64,000 bases of DNA, from positions 248,001 to 312,000 of the forward strand of contig CACZDC010000001.1 of assembly GCA_902779785.1 (NCBI GenBank). The letters are read 5' to 3'. Below, in pieces: positions 53,982 to 62,496 of this stretch. The first letter of the stretch is position 1, and every line of letters begins with the position of its first letter. A program made the position numbers and the translations under genes. The notes below the pieces were generated by a model. That model was not told the origin of the DNA. It did no database searches and saw only the letters and a program-made list of their open reading frames with translations. Source of the DNA: an uncultured Bacteroidia bacterium. GTDB taxonomy: Bacteria > Bacteroidota > Bacteroidia > Bacteroidales > UBA932.

Positions 53982-55178
53982 TCAGATGAGCCCGCACTCC
54001 TTGGCGGCGGAGATAAGGGATGCGGTATTGGAGACGTCGAACTTTTCGATGAGTTTCTTGCGGTACCAGCGTATGGTTTCCGTGCTGAGGCTGAGGGCCT
54101 CGGCGATCTGCGGGGCGGTGTAGCCTTTGGAAAGAAGATCGAGTATTTCGAGTTCGCGCTCCGTAAGCTCAGGGGCGGCAGCGGAGAAAGGCCTGGCAGT
54201 GGGTTTTTCTTTAGACACATTCTTTTTCCGGCGTCTCGCCACAAAAACACCGATGGCGACCAGAATAAGGCCCGTCAGCGCACCGGCAAGCCTCCCGAGT
54301 TGCAGTTTTTGCCGGGAAAGCACCGTCTGCATATAGTCCAGATTTTCGGTGCGGAAGTTGGGGGCATAATCCGGATGGGCAGCGTAGTAGGCATCGGCCT
54401 TGCGCAGGTAAGGTAATGATTTCCAGGTCTTTCCCTGCTCCATATAGAGCCGCCCATAGCCTTTCCATACGTCCACAATCATAAGCGAATCGCCGGAAGC
54501 CTCGGCGTATTCCATGGCCTTGTCGTAGGCGGCTTTGGCCTTTTGCCTATCGCCCTCGTCAATCCAAGTCTCACCTATATTGTACCACAGAATGCTGTTG
54601 CTCTCATTCCAGCCGTTCCTGTCGAAAAGTTCCGACGCCTTTTCGTAATAATGCATGGCTTGGGGAATCGAGTCCATCATGTTGTAGAGATTGCCTATGG
54701 ATCCGTAAAGAGCGGAATAATGGTCGTCGATGACATGCTGCGGATAGCCGACAGTGTCCGTAGGGCTGACGGCACCATTGGCCATGGAGTCAACGCATAT
54801 AAGTGCGGCCTTGTAGTAGACCATTGCACTGTCATACTCTTCGTGTCCATAGAACTGCATGCCTATATAACGATATGCGTCTGAGTTGGAAGCCATCCAG
54901 CCGCGGGGACGGCTGATTGACAGGGCCTTCCGCGCGTAGAACACGCTTTTCTCGCCATTGATCGGATTGTATCCGAGCATCAGGTCGCGGCAGGCATTGT
55001 TCAAATCAATCAATTCCCCAGTCGAAGCCCTGTCGATCGCATCCGGGGTCCACTTGGCCACGACCCTTTCCAGGGAGTCCAGATTATGGCCGCGGTGGTC
55101 ATTGTAGGCGCTCGACAATGGGCCCGCAAGAGACAAAATGACGGCAATGACGCAGATATGAGAAAAGCACTTTCGCAT
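53982..55178 (-). CDS. Membrane-anchored TPR regulator with LuxR-type DNA-binding domain
   Basis: 398 aa. A signal peptide (IAVILSLAGPLSSAY) precedes TPR-like helices (about 85-270, e.g. YDSAMVYYKAALIC, QAMHYYEKASELFDRNGW). A membrane span LAGALTGLILVAIGVFVARRRKK is near 295-317. The C-terminal LuxR helix-turn-helix has LTERELEILDLLSKGYTAPQ and TETIRWYRKKL. This layout places the sensor outside and the DNA-binding part in the cytoplasm, as in many Bacteroidetes one-component regulators. It is upstream of the aminolipid operon on the same strand and may control it. Confidence 0.88.
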   Translation of the reverse strand: MRKCFSHICVIAVILSLAGPLSSAYNDHRGHNLDSLERVVAKWTPDAIDRASTGELIDLNNACRDLMLGYNPINGEKSVFYARKALSISRPRGWMASNSDAYRYIGMQFYGHEEYDSAMVYYKAALICVDSMANGAVSPTDTVGYPQHVIDDHYSALYGSIGNLYNMMDSIPQAMHYYEKASELFDRNGWNESNSILWYNIGETWIDEGDRQKAKAAYDKAMEYAEASGDSLMIVDVWKGYGRLYMEQGKTWKSLPYLRKADAYYAAHPDYAPNFRTENLDYMQTVLSRQKLQLGRLAGALTGLILVAIGVFVARRRKKNVSKEKPTARPFSAAAPELTERELEILDLLSKGYTAPQIAEALSLSTETIRWYRKKLIEKFDVSNTASLISAAKECGLI

Positions 55179-55182
55179 GGCG

Positions 55183-55190
55183 CAAATTTA
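55183..55190 (-). promoter_or_regulatory. Candidate -7 box next to the LuxR-type start
   Basis: The minus strand reads TAAATTTG four bases before the ATG at 55178. If used, the transcript would begin at or inside the start codon, a leaderless mRNA. The hydrophobic signal peptide begins directly after the ATG, so a later start is unlikely. Confidence 0.4.
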
Positions 55191-55326
55191 CGAAAGTAAT
55201 CCGGTTTTTATACGGAATCTATTGAAAAAGGGACGATTTCCACCCTTTTGGGTATTGGAATTATGATTAAAAAAAAAGAAATTTGCGAATGTTAATGACA
55301 CTTTGAAGACAAAACCATCTGATATT

Positions 55327-56751
55327 ATGAAAAAATTTATTGTATCCATCCTGATGTTTCTGTTCGTATTCGCGAGCGCGGATGCGCAGAATTTCCTCAA
55401 AAGCCTTGGTGACAGGGCCAAGCATGCTGTTGAACGCAACGTTGGTGACAAGGTTGAAAGAGGCGTGAACGATGCCCTGGACGGCAAGCTGTTCAAAGGC
55501 AGCAAGAACAAGAAGGACAAGAAAGTGAAGAATGAGGAGCAGGAAGAAGATGAGGTCGCGGAAGAAGCCGCCCAGAAGGGCAAGAAAGCCAAGGGCTGGG
55601 CCTGTGAGGAGTGCGGCAAGGAAGGCAACACCGGCAAGTTCTGCGAAGAGTGCGGAGCAGCCAAGCCTGGCAGCAAGAAAGCCGCCAAGGAGGATGGCGC
55701 CAAGGAAGAGGCCACTCCCGCTGCGAAGCCTAAAAAGCAGACGGAAAGCGCCTATGCCAAGAGCGACTTCGTACCCGGCGACGAGATTTTCTTCGACGAT
55801 GACTTCTCCGGCGAAAAGTTAGGCGAATTTCCGTCCCAGTGGGACCTGATGTCTGGTTATGCCGAGGTCGGATCGATAAACGGACGGAAGGTGATTGCCT
55901 TCACGGACGAGGGTTTCGGCGAAATCCAGCCCCTGATGAAAGACCAGCAGCATTTCCTGCCGGACGTATTCACACTGGAATTCGATGTGTATTATGAGAT
56001 AGGCGACGGTCTGGGCGGAGATGAACTGGAAATCGCCTTCGGCAACCCGGATCTTCCCAACTGGAACGGCCGCGTGGAATATGTGTGTGTCTCGTTCCGC
56101 GACGACGGCTATTCCCGCTACGGATGGACCGTGCAAAAGCCCAACGGAGGAGATGACATCACCGGCGAAAAGAATCTGAGCCTTGACGACAGCAGCTCCC
56201 CTCTGAAGGACGGCGAATGGAATCACTTCGCCTTCTCGTTCAACAAGCGCGCTTTCAAGGGCTATGTGAACGGCATACGCGTAATGAGCGTTCCCACCGC
56301 CAAAGTGCCTTCGCATTTCTGGTTCAATCATGGCGGTCAATACAAATATGCCTGTATTTCCAACGTACGCATGGCAAAGGGCGCAGTTCCGCTTTACGAC
56401 CGCCTGGCCTCCGACGGCAAGATCATTACCTACGCCATTACTTTCGAGACCGGCAAGGCAGACCTCAAGCCTGAGTCCATAGTCGAAATCAACCGCATCG
56501 CCAAGCTGATGAAGGACAATCCTGCCATCGAATTCGAGGTCCAGGGCCATTGCGACGCGACCGGCTCTGACAAGGTCAACGACCCGCTCAGCCAGAAACG
56601 CGCTGAGGCCATTGTCGCCGCGCTTGTCGATCAGGGGATTGCCAAGACTCGCCTGAGCGCTGTCGGCAAGGGATCGCATGTGCCCATCGCTGACAACAAG
56701 ACCGACGAAGGCCGGGCAAAGAACCGCCGTGTGGAATTCGTAAAGAAGTAA
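55327..56751 (+). CDS. Exported OmpA-family protein with zinc ribbon and lectin-like domain
   Basis: 474 aa from the ATG at 55327 (MKKFIVSILMFLF, signal ending SADAQ); an earlier ATG at 55303 adds eight polar residues and is less likely. A Lys/Glu-rich segment (55-90) precedes a zinc ribbon: WACEECGK and KFCEECGA, Cys93, 96, 106, 109. A concanavalin-like beta domain follows (about 135-365, with GEWNHFAFSFNKRAFKGYVN). The OmpA C-terminal peptidoglycan-binding domain covers about 375-474 (ITFETGKADLKPES, VQGHCDATGSD, NRRVEFVKK). It probably ties an outer-membrane complex to the cell wall. Confidence 0.87.
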   Translation: MKKFIVSILMFLFVFASADAQNFLKSLGDRAKHAVERNVGDKVERGVNDALDGKLFKGSKNKKDKKVKNEEQEEDEVAEEAAQKGKKAKGWACEECGKEGNTGKFCEECGAAKPGSKKAAKEDGAKEEATPAAKPKKQTESAYAKSDFVPGDEIFFDDDFSGEKLGEFPSQWDLMSGYAEVGSINGRKVIAFTDEGFGEIQPLMKDQQHFLPDVFTLEFDVYYEIGDGLGGDELEIAFGNPDLPNWNGRVEYVCVSFRDDGYSRYGWTVQKPNGGDDITGEKNLSLDDSSSPLKDGEWNHFAFSFNKRAFKGYVNGIRVMSVPTAKVPSHFWFNHGGQYKYACISNVRMAKGAVPLYDRLASDGKIITYAITFETGKADLKPESIVEINRIAKLMKDNPAIEFEVQGHCDATGSDKVNDPLSQKRAEAIVAALVDQGIAKTRLSAVGKGSHVPIADNKTDEGRAKNRRVEFVKK

Positions 56752-56755
56752 ACCT

Positions 56756-58684
56756 ATGAAAAAACTATTCATAATGCTGGCTGCACTGGCATTGATGTGC
56801 GGCCAGGCGCAGGCACAGAACTTCCTTTCAAAACTTAAGGAAAAGGCCGGAGCAGCCATCGGAAATGTCGCCAAAGACTTTGGCGGCTTCGGCGGCGACG
56901 ACGAGTCCGCTACCGCGGCTGTCCAGAACGACGACCCCAACAGCGTCCAGGCCGTTTCCGGCGAAAGGGCTCTTCCGGCCCGCCGCGCCAGCACTTTCGG
57001 CTGGGACGGGCCCGTCACCCCTTCGGAGGCCAAGTTCCCCATTCCCCTTATGAACGAGTTCCCGAAAGTGCCGTCCGCGGCCTCTCTGGTGAACCCTGTC
57101 GAATCCGAGCAGATTGCCTACTACAAGGCGATCAAGGCCGTGACCCTGAGGGCGGAGGAGCTCAATGCTGACACGACCTGCGAGGATACCGAGACCAAAA
57201 TGTGGCGCGAGAAGGCCAATCAGGGCCTGAAGGACGCTTTCGGCCTTACCGACGAGGAGATTGCGATGCTTAACCGCGACGATCTCTCCGAGGCCGATCA
57301 GAAGAGGCTTGAGGACAAGATTTCCAAAGCCGTCCTCGGCGATATGGACCCTTCTGCTCTTGAAAAGGATGCGGCGAAGTATGAGAACATGAGCGAAAAG
57401 GACATCGAAAAGATGATGACGGAGAAGACTCTGAAGACAAACTTCGCAATCTACGACCGTCATGCCGCTGAAATCAAGAAATACATGGGAGTAAGCACTC
57501 AGGAACTGAAGGATGCCGCCCGCGAGCAGGTTGAGTCCGGGGAGACGAGCAAGGCAAGCCCCAAGAATGTTGCCCTTCAGAATAAGGTGAAGGCTTTCCA
57601 GAAGGCTGAGGCCGCCAAAGATCCCAAGTTCAAGAAAGAGGCCGACGCATTCGAAAAGAAGATGCAGGGAGAAATGAGGGATGCGTCCATGAAGCAGTCC
57701 CGCGAGATGATGGGCGGGATGGGGAACATGATGGACATTATGCAGAACACCCAGGCCAAGATGGCTCCCTTCATGGAAATGGAGCAGAAGCTCTACAAAT
57801 ACACTCAGGATGTGCAGGAGTGTCTTCTCGGCGGCGATCCGACCAAGATTGCTATGCAACAGGATGCTGACGCGGCCTTCTCCGCGGCTGAGCGCAAGAA
57901 AGTACTGGCTATCAAGAAGAAAATCTACGAGACCAAGGATGCTTCCGTCTATAATCCCCTCTATTTGGAGGCTCTCAATCTTATCATGAGCTATCGCGAA
58001 AGGGCGGCCAAGGCATGGGCCGCGGATGTCCAGAAGCGCTTCGATGCGCTCAAGGGGAACCTGTCCAAGCTCATCAAGATCAACCGCCAGGCTATTGCTG
58101 ATGGGCTTATCCCTGAATGCGCCCTCTGGAGGGCTCCGCTCAATATGGTCATAAGCGCGGGCGATGTTCTTGCCGACGCCTACAGCGAGTTCCCGTCCGA
58201 CTATCCGAAGATGTACAAGGAAGAGGTGGTGAGGACCATTCCTCTTAGCTCCGTCCCTGGCTACAAGCCCGGCGGAAAGGGAGCTTATGACCATGAGGTC
58301 GACGTATGGTGGCCGGAATTCGTGGTCTCAAAGGACTATGACTCTGTCGTTTCCGGAAGATGCGCCTATGCCGCCGGTGGCGGATGGATTTTCCAGTGGA
58401 ACGGAGCCAGCTGGGACAAGCTCAGCGACGAGAAGATCAAGGCTCTCAACGACCAGAAAAAGACCGCTCCTGTTCCTGCCCAGAGCTGGACTTCCTCCGA
58501 CGGCAAGCGTACGGTCTATTACAACGCGGAGGGCGGCTTCCTGCAGATGCCGGAGGGCGACCAGGTCTTCCCGGATGCCTTCCAGCGGAACGGCAATGAG
58601 TTGAACTGGGTCCATATGGCCACGGAGGACACTGGCGACGGCAATTTCAATCTCCTGATTGTCAAGTGCACCTACAAGCTCTAG
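56756..58684 (+). CDS. Exported helical protein of unknown function
   Basis: 642 aa with a signal peptide (ALMCGQAQAQ). Its start NFLSKLKEKAGAAIGNVAKD resembles that of the preceding OmpA protein (NFLKSLGDRAKHAVERNVGD). The middle is long, charged and helical, with a Met-rich patch (REMMGGMGNMMDIMQN). The C-terminal 150 residues look beta-rich (YDHEVDVWWPEFVVSKDYDS). I recognise no family. It lies 4 bp after the OmpA gene, so the two are likely partners in the envelope. Confidence 0.7.
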   Translation: MKKLFIMLAALALMCGQAQAQNFLSKLKEKAGAAIGNVAKDFGGFGGDDESATAAVQNDDPNSVQAVSGERALPARRASTFGWDGPVTPSEAKFPIPLMNEFPKVPSAASLVNPVESEQIAYYKAIKAVTLRAEELNADTTCEDTETKMWREKANQGLKDAFGLTDEEIAMLNRDDLSEADQKRLEDKISKAVLGDMDPSALEKDAAKYENMSEKDIEKMMTEKTLKTNFAIYDRHAAEIKKYMGVSTQELKDAAREQVESGETSKASPKNVALQNKVKAFQKAEAAKDPKFKKEADAFEKKMQGEMRDASMKQSREMMGGMGNMMDIMQNTQAKMAPFMEMEQKLYKYTQDVQECLLGGDPTKIAMQQDADAAFSAAERKKVLAIKKKIYETKDASVYNPLYLEALNLIMSYRERAAKAWAADVQKRFDALKGNLSKLIKINRQAIADGLIPECALWRAPLNMVISAGDVLADAYSEFPSDYPKMYKEEVVRTIPLSSVPGYKPGGKGAYDHEVDVWWPEFVVSKDYDSVVSGRCAYAAGGGWIFQWNGASWDKLSDEKIKALNDQKKTAPVPAQSWTSSDGKRTVYYNAEGGFLQMPEGDQVFPDAFQRNGNELNWVHMATEDTGDGNFNLLIVKCTYKL

Positions 58685-59631
58685 CACTGGCTTTGACTCT
58701 GGCGGCGGCGCCCTCCTCCGGGGGCGCTGCTTTCGTCATGCCGGGGACGGGCGCCTTCGCGCCATCGAAGCCTGCCTCTGCCCTTCGCGCCTCGGGACCG
58801 TACTTCCGCGGCCGAAAAATGGCCGCCGGAAGCACTGTGCCCCTCGGCTCCACCATGCCCTCGCGCAACTTGGTACTGCCGGATGTCAGCATTGCCGCCG
58901 CGCCAGCGGGCACATACCGCCCGTCGGCCGAAAAAAGGCCTCCGGGGATATGTGCCCTCGGCTCCACCATCCCACCGCACGAGTTCGTGTTGCCTGGCAC
59001 GGACCAGGCATCGCGGCATGAGTGCTGGCGCTCTTTTGATGTGGACCCGCTGATTGCGGAGGCCGTGGTGTGGCCGGAGACGGAGCGTTACGACAGGCTG
59101 CGGGATTTTGTTGAGGCGACAGCAAATTATGGGGCTTACATCACCACGGGCGGTGGTCCGGACTATTCCATCGGCCGCTACCAGATGAAGCCGTCATTTG
59201 TGGAAGAACTGGAGAAGGCATGGATGCGGAGCGGACTTGCGAGGCAGTATGGGCTCTGGTTCGACACGGCGGACAACGCCACGGCGCGGCGCATACGGAT
59301 TACACGGCTGAAAAAGGAGGAGTGGCAGGCGGTATATCTCGGGGTGTTTCTGAGGATGCTGTACCACAGCTACGGCTCTTTTGACCGTGACGGACAGCGG
59401 GTGCAGGAGGGGCTGGATGCGTTGCCGCCCGAAGAGCAGGTTCGCCTCGCGGCGGCGGCATACAACCGCGGCTGCGTCTGGACCGCCCCCGGCTATGGCG
59501 ACCTCGGCGCTCTCCGCAAAGCCTCCCGCGAAAAGCATTTCCACTACGCCCTTGTCCCCACCCGCCACACCCGCCGCTACTGTTACGCCCGTCTGGCCCT
59601 GAAGCACTACCGAAGACTCGCACAAAAATAA
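58666..59631 (+). CDS. Transglycosylase/lysozyme-like exported protein
   Basis: 321 aa from a GTG at 58666, overlapping the preceding gene by 19 bp. A signal-like start (LQALALALTLAAAPSSGG) leads into a GC-rich, repeated N-terminal region (about 40-115). The core from about 125 has lysozyme/SLT-like features: PETERYDRLRDFVE with a candidate catalytic Glu, GGGPDYSIGRYQMKPSF, and LAAAAYNRGC, which recalls the AYNxG motif of lytic transglycosylases. It may remodel peptidoglycan near the OmpA protein. The true start could lie further in, because the N-terminal region looks like inserted repeat DNA. Confidence 0.7.
   Translation: MHLQALALALTLAAAPSSGGAAFVMPGTGAFAPSKPASALRASGPYFRGRKMAAGSTVPLGSTMPSRNLVLPDVSIAAAPAGTYRPSAEKRPPGICALGSTIPPHEFVLPGTDQASRHECWRSFDVDPLIAEAVVWPETERYDRLRDFVEATANYGAYITTGGGPDYSIGRYQMKPSFVEELEKAWMRSGLARQYGLWFDTADNATARRIRITRLKKEEWQAVYLGVFLRMLYHSYGSFDRDGQRVQEGLDALPPEEQVRLAAAAYNRGCVWTAPGYGDLGALRKASREKHFHYALVPTRHTRRYCYARLALKHYRRLAQK
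58790..59000 (+). repeat. Two diverged ~95-bp direct repeats inside the transglycosylase-like gene
   Basis: 58790-58888 and 58907-59000 share CGGCCGAAAAA, CTCGGCTCCACCAT and TTGCC-type ends in the same order. In protein terms, SGPYFRGRKMAAGSTVPLGS and AGTYRPSAEKRPPGICALGS are followed by TMP/TIP and LVLPD/FVLPG. The region is more GC-rich than its surroundings. Confidence 0.6.
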
Positions 59632-59836
59632 TACGCGCAGCGCTGTGCTGCTCGGCGCCTAGGGGACCGCGCAGGTAGCGCCTCGCAACACGCTGAATTT
59701 CAGACACTTATATTACGCCCCCTGCTCGGTCCTTCGGGGGCAACCCCCGGCCGGGGAGGAGGCCCTTCCCCAGAGGCCACCGGATTCACCCCAAGAATCA
59801 CAGATTCTCGGGGGCCCAGGACCCGGCCGCGGGGTA

Positions 59837-59908
59837 GCAGCCGCTCCTAACACTGAGCGGCTGCGGTGCCCTCCATTAAGCCGCCGCTCCTGGCGATTGA
59901 GCGGCGGC
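59837..59908. repeat. Two tandem palindromic units
   Basis: GCAGCCGCTC...GAGCGGCTGC (59837-59864) and GCCGCCGCTC...GAGCGGCGGC (59880-59908), both perfect 10-bp stems with loops of 8 and 9 nt. They share CCGCTCCT and differ by a compensating pair, like REP-type units. Confidence 0.65.
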
Positions 59909-60041
59909 GACACCCGCCTGCGAGGGACGAAGAAATCAACGAAAGCGGAAGAATCAACAAGGACATTTAGCAGATCAACTGGCAAGACAAAAAAACCAAA
60001 ACGGTAGTGACATGCGTGGAGACATCAGGAGGACACACTTT

Positions 60042-60151
60042 CCGTGGGGGCTAGCTGCTTTATAATCAGCGACATACACGGAGTGCCCCAGTCGTTCTCG
60101 CCTGGGGCAAAGTGCATAGTTCGCTGCAAATCAGCAGGTTATCCCCCACGG
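60042..60151. ncRNA. Candidate branched structured RNA
   Basis: CCGTGGGGG (60042-60050) pairs perfectly with CCCCCACGG (60143-60151). Inside lies TGCCCCAG...CTGGGGCA (60084-60091 with 60102-60109), and AGCTGCTTT near the 5' side can partly pair with AAATCAGCAG near the 3' side. The result is a closed stem about 110 nt long with one inner hairpin. No known RNA family was recognised, and no promoter is clear. Confidence 0.35.
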
Positions 60152-60279
60152 CCTGCCGGACGAATGTAAAGACTGCGACGCCTGCGCCCATCGTCAAATA
60201 CACCCCAGAAATCGGCAGATTTCCGGGGGCCCCGTAACCGACCGGGGCCGGCCTCCAGCTTAGCGCCGCCGACCGGCTG

Positions 60280-61044
60280 TCAGGCTACAATGACTCGTAT
60301 TCCGCTTTTTTCCAGTTCTTTCTTGTCGGAGTCTGAAATATGTGAATCCGTTATCAGTATATCGACCTCCTTGCATTCGCAGATGCGGCCGAATCCGCCC
60401 TTCCCGATCTTGGTCGAATCCGCCAGCACTATGGAACTGTCGGCGACCTCCATCATCTGATGCAGCAGGGCGGCCTCTTCGATAGTGGCGCAGGTGACTC
60501 CATAATTCGGGTCCACGCCGTCCACTCCGAAGAATAACTTGCTGCAGTGCAGGTTGTTAAGCATATTCTTCGCCTCGGAACCTATCACGCAGAGGGAGTT
60601 TCCATAGAGAATGCCGCCGAGTTGCATAACCGAGACTCCGGACATATCGCCGAGGGCCATTGCGACGTTCACCGCCGGGGTGACCACGTTGAGCCGTCCC
60701 TTAGGCTTCAGCATTTCGGCCATCACCGCCACCGTGGACCCCGCCCCCATCATTATGGAATCGTTCTCCTGAAGGAGTTCTATGGCCTTCGCCGCGATGC
60801 GCTGTTTCTGTTTGAGGTTGATCAGCCGCTTGGTGTTGAGGGCTATGTCCAGGACCTGGGCCGAGGTCGGAAGTGCGCTCCCGTAGGCCCGGTACAGCAG
60901 TCCCTGCCCTTCAAGAGTGCTCAGATCCTTGCGGATCGTGGTCTGCGTGACTCCCAACGCTTCCGCGAGGTCGGCCACGCGGACGAAACCGTTCTGGAAG
61001 ATGTTGTCAAGTATGTACTTGCGTCGTTCGGCTATACTCGTCAT
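60280..61044 (-). CDS. DeoR/GlpR-family transcriptional regulator
   Basis: 254 aa from the ATG at 61044 (MTSIAERRKYILDNIFQNG); an ATG at 61062 adds six residues. The N-terminal winged helix-turn-helix has VRVADLAEALGVTQTTIRKD. The sugar-phosphate-binding domain has MGAGSTVAVMAEML and IVLADSTKIGKGGFGRIC. DeoR proteins repress carbohydrate or lipid-head-group genes until a phosphorylated sugar binds. It lies 4 bp after the amidotransferase-like gene, and probable operators are at 62497-62554. Confidence 0.93.
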   Translation of the reverse strand: MTSIAERRKYILDNIFQNGFVRVADLAEALGVTQTTIRKDLSTLEGQGLLYRAYGSALPTSAQVLDIALNTKRLINLKQKQRIAAKAIELLQENDSIMMGAGSTVAVMAEMLKPKGRLNVVTPAVNVAMALGDMSGVSVMQLGGILYGNSLCVIGSEAKNMLNNLHCSKLFFGVDGVDPNYGVTCATIEEAALLHQMMEVADSSIVLADSTKIGKGGFGRICECKEVDILITDSHISDSDKKELEKSGIRVIVA

Positions 61045-61048
61045 AGCA

Positions 61049-62488
61049 TTACCATTTTGCAACTATTGAATAGGGCACGCCGTTCAGTACTCCGCAGTCT
61101 CCGGAATACACGAAATAGCGCCCCAGTTTTTTGTCTTTGTCTATATAGTTCTCAGTGGCAGTGACAGTGCTGGCGCAGCGGACGGTCACATACCACAGAC
61201 CCTTGTCAAGCGGTCCGGTGACTATAGTCTGGCTGTTGGCGGGAGTGACGGCGCTGTAGTCCGGCTCGTTGTCCGGGAAGGCAAAGTCGTCCTTCTTGAG
61301 ATATAGTTCCATCCTGTAGTCCCCCTCTCCCTTCATCTGAAGCTCCAGCGAAGGCACCCCCGCGGCAAGCCATAGGACGAAATGATGGCACTGAAGGTCG
61401 CCGATGCGGGTGCGCTGGGGCTTGCAATCAGTAGTTTTGCGGCTCATATAAATGTATTCACCATTGTGAAGGACGGCCTTGACCTTGGCGTCCCCGACCC
61501 CGTCCCAGGCATAGCGGAACATAGAGGCCGTCATATTCAATATCGCTCCGGAGGCTGCGTCTTCCGGATGGGAGCCGGTGACCACGAGTCGTCCGGTCTC
61601 GTCCGATTTTTTATAGGCCCAAATTCCTGGCTGGTCGAAGAAGCCTTTGGATGAGGAATCCTTGCCTTTTTGATTTTTGAATCGCCCGAGAATCTCAGTC
61701 CCGACCGGGGCCATATTCACGTCCATATAGCCTCCGCCGTTATGCCTGACTCCGGCAATAAGCGAATGATAGGACGGCCCGTAGTACTTTTCCTGGAAAA
61801 TGTCGGTTTCCATAACTATTTCAATGCTGGAATTCGACACTCCAGTTCCCTTCATATTGCCGCCTTCCCATATATTATAATAGGAGGAAAGGGAACCGCT
61901 GGCATATTTCCCTGCCAGATAAGCTCCGGCGCACGAGCCTACATATGAGCCGCCGTTACGGTAGAAAGTATTGACATTCTCCCTTCCGCTGGTCCCGAGG
62001 GTGCGCCCGTGAGGCCCTGAATGTCCTCCGAAAGAATAGAAGAGGCGGTAGCGCGGTTCCCCGTCGGGATAGAGCAGGACTCCATTGATATCATCCGGGG
62101 TTCCGCTGAAAATCTTGTTCTGCAGGAGTTGGTCGGAGTCGGTGTAGCCATTGGCCACATCATCGACCGTAGCAAGGAAATACTCCGCCTCTTTGATTTC
62201 AGCCTTTTCCAGAGCGTATGGGAGACGGCCATTTATGACAACTCCGTTCTCCTTGATTCCTGGATTGAGTTCGCAGCCTCCGTCGAGGAAAATATCCTTG
62301 TAGAAGGCAGTGTTGGGAGAGTGTACCACCTGTTTCAGAATATCCTCATCGTCAAGCAGAATCAGAGTCTCATCGCCTGTCTCTGAAGGAGTTGTTTCTT
62401 TTTCGCAGGAAACAAGAGTCAGAAACAGTAGCGAGGCAACAAAGGCAAAAAAAGGTATCAGTTTATTCACGATGTAAATATAGAACAA
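61049..62488 (-). CDS. Lipoprotein with BPL_N-type glutamine amidotransferase-like domain
   Basis: 479 aa. The lipoprotein signal ends ASLLFLTLVSCEKE; a GTG at 62470 is an alternative start. Residues about 95-330 resemble the BPL_N class I amidotransferase-like fold with the nucleophile elbow GGSYVGSCAGAYLAG. The C-terminal part (about 370-479) looks like a PPC-type beta domain (FVLWLAAGVPSLELQMKG, then LDKGLWYVTVRC). An exported copy is unlikely to use intracellular glutamine, so it may be an amidase, peptidase or binding protein. It shares its operon with the DeoR gene. Confidence 0.78.
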   Translation of the reverse strand: MFYIYIVNKLIPFFAFVASLLFLTLVSCEKETTPSETGDETLILLDDEDILKQVVHSPNTAFYKDIFLDGGCELNPGIKENGVVINGRLPYALEKAEIKEAEYFLATVDDVANGYTDSDQLLQNKIFSGTPDDINGVLLYPDGEPRYRLFYSFGGHSGPHGRTLGTSGRENVNTFYRNGGSYVGSCAGAYLAGKYASGSLSSYYNIWEGGNMKGTGVSNSSIEIVMETDIFQEKYYGPSYHSLIAGVRHNGGGYMDVNMAPVGTEILGRFKNQKGKDSSSKGFFDQPGIWAYKKSDETGRLVVTGSHPEDAASGAILNMTASMFRYAWDGVGDAKVKAVLHNGEYIYMSRKTTDCKPQRTRIGDLQCHHFVLWLAAGVPSLELQMKGEGDYRMELYLKKDDFAFPDNEPDYSAVTPANSQTIVTGPLDKGLWYVTVRCASTVTATENYIDKDKKLGRYFVYSGDCGVLNGVPYSIVAKW

Positions 62489-62496
62489 ATTTTATG

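Larger units (their letters stand above)
59789..60228. repeat. Pair of covarying hairpins flanking the stretch
   Basis: 59789-59813 is CCCC-a-AGAATC-aca-GATTCT-c-GGGG; 60203-60228 is CCCC-a-GAAATC-ggca-GATTTC-c-GGGG. The stems differ in sequence but stay paired, with the same mismatch. Both are followed by a GGGCCC...CCGGGG-type segment; a looser third copy of that segment is at 59735-59757. The right copy read on the minus strand is followed by TGTATTTG and could end the DeoR operon. Confidence 0.55.
59632..60279. other. 648-bp hairpin-rich non-coding stretch
   Basis: No convincing gene is present on either strand. There are at least six GC-rich hairpins: 59717-59741 (GCCCCC/GGGGGC), 59789-59813, 59837-59864, 59880-59908, 60042-60151 and 60203-60228. 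Several are similar to each other. It lies between a plus-strand gene end and a minus-strand gene end, so it may also hold terminators. Confidence 0.6.

Noticed and set aside
56828..58294. A 488-codon minus-strand frame opposite the helical exported protein
   Set aside because: The plus frame has a signal peptide, operon spacing and a neighbour with the same N-terminus; the antisense protein is Leu/Gly-rich with no signal.
59713..59985. A 90-codon minus-strand frame in the hairpin-rich stretch
   Set aside because: It is Arg/Pro/Gly-rich, spans the hairpins and has no resemblance to a protein family.
59632..60279. A tRNA or rRNA fragment in the hairpin-rich stretch
   Set aside because: No cloverleaf with T-loop (GGTTCGA-type) sequence was found in the parts I could fold by eye.
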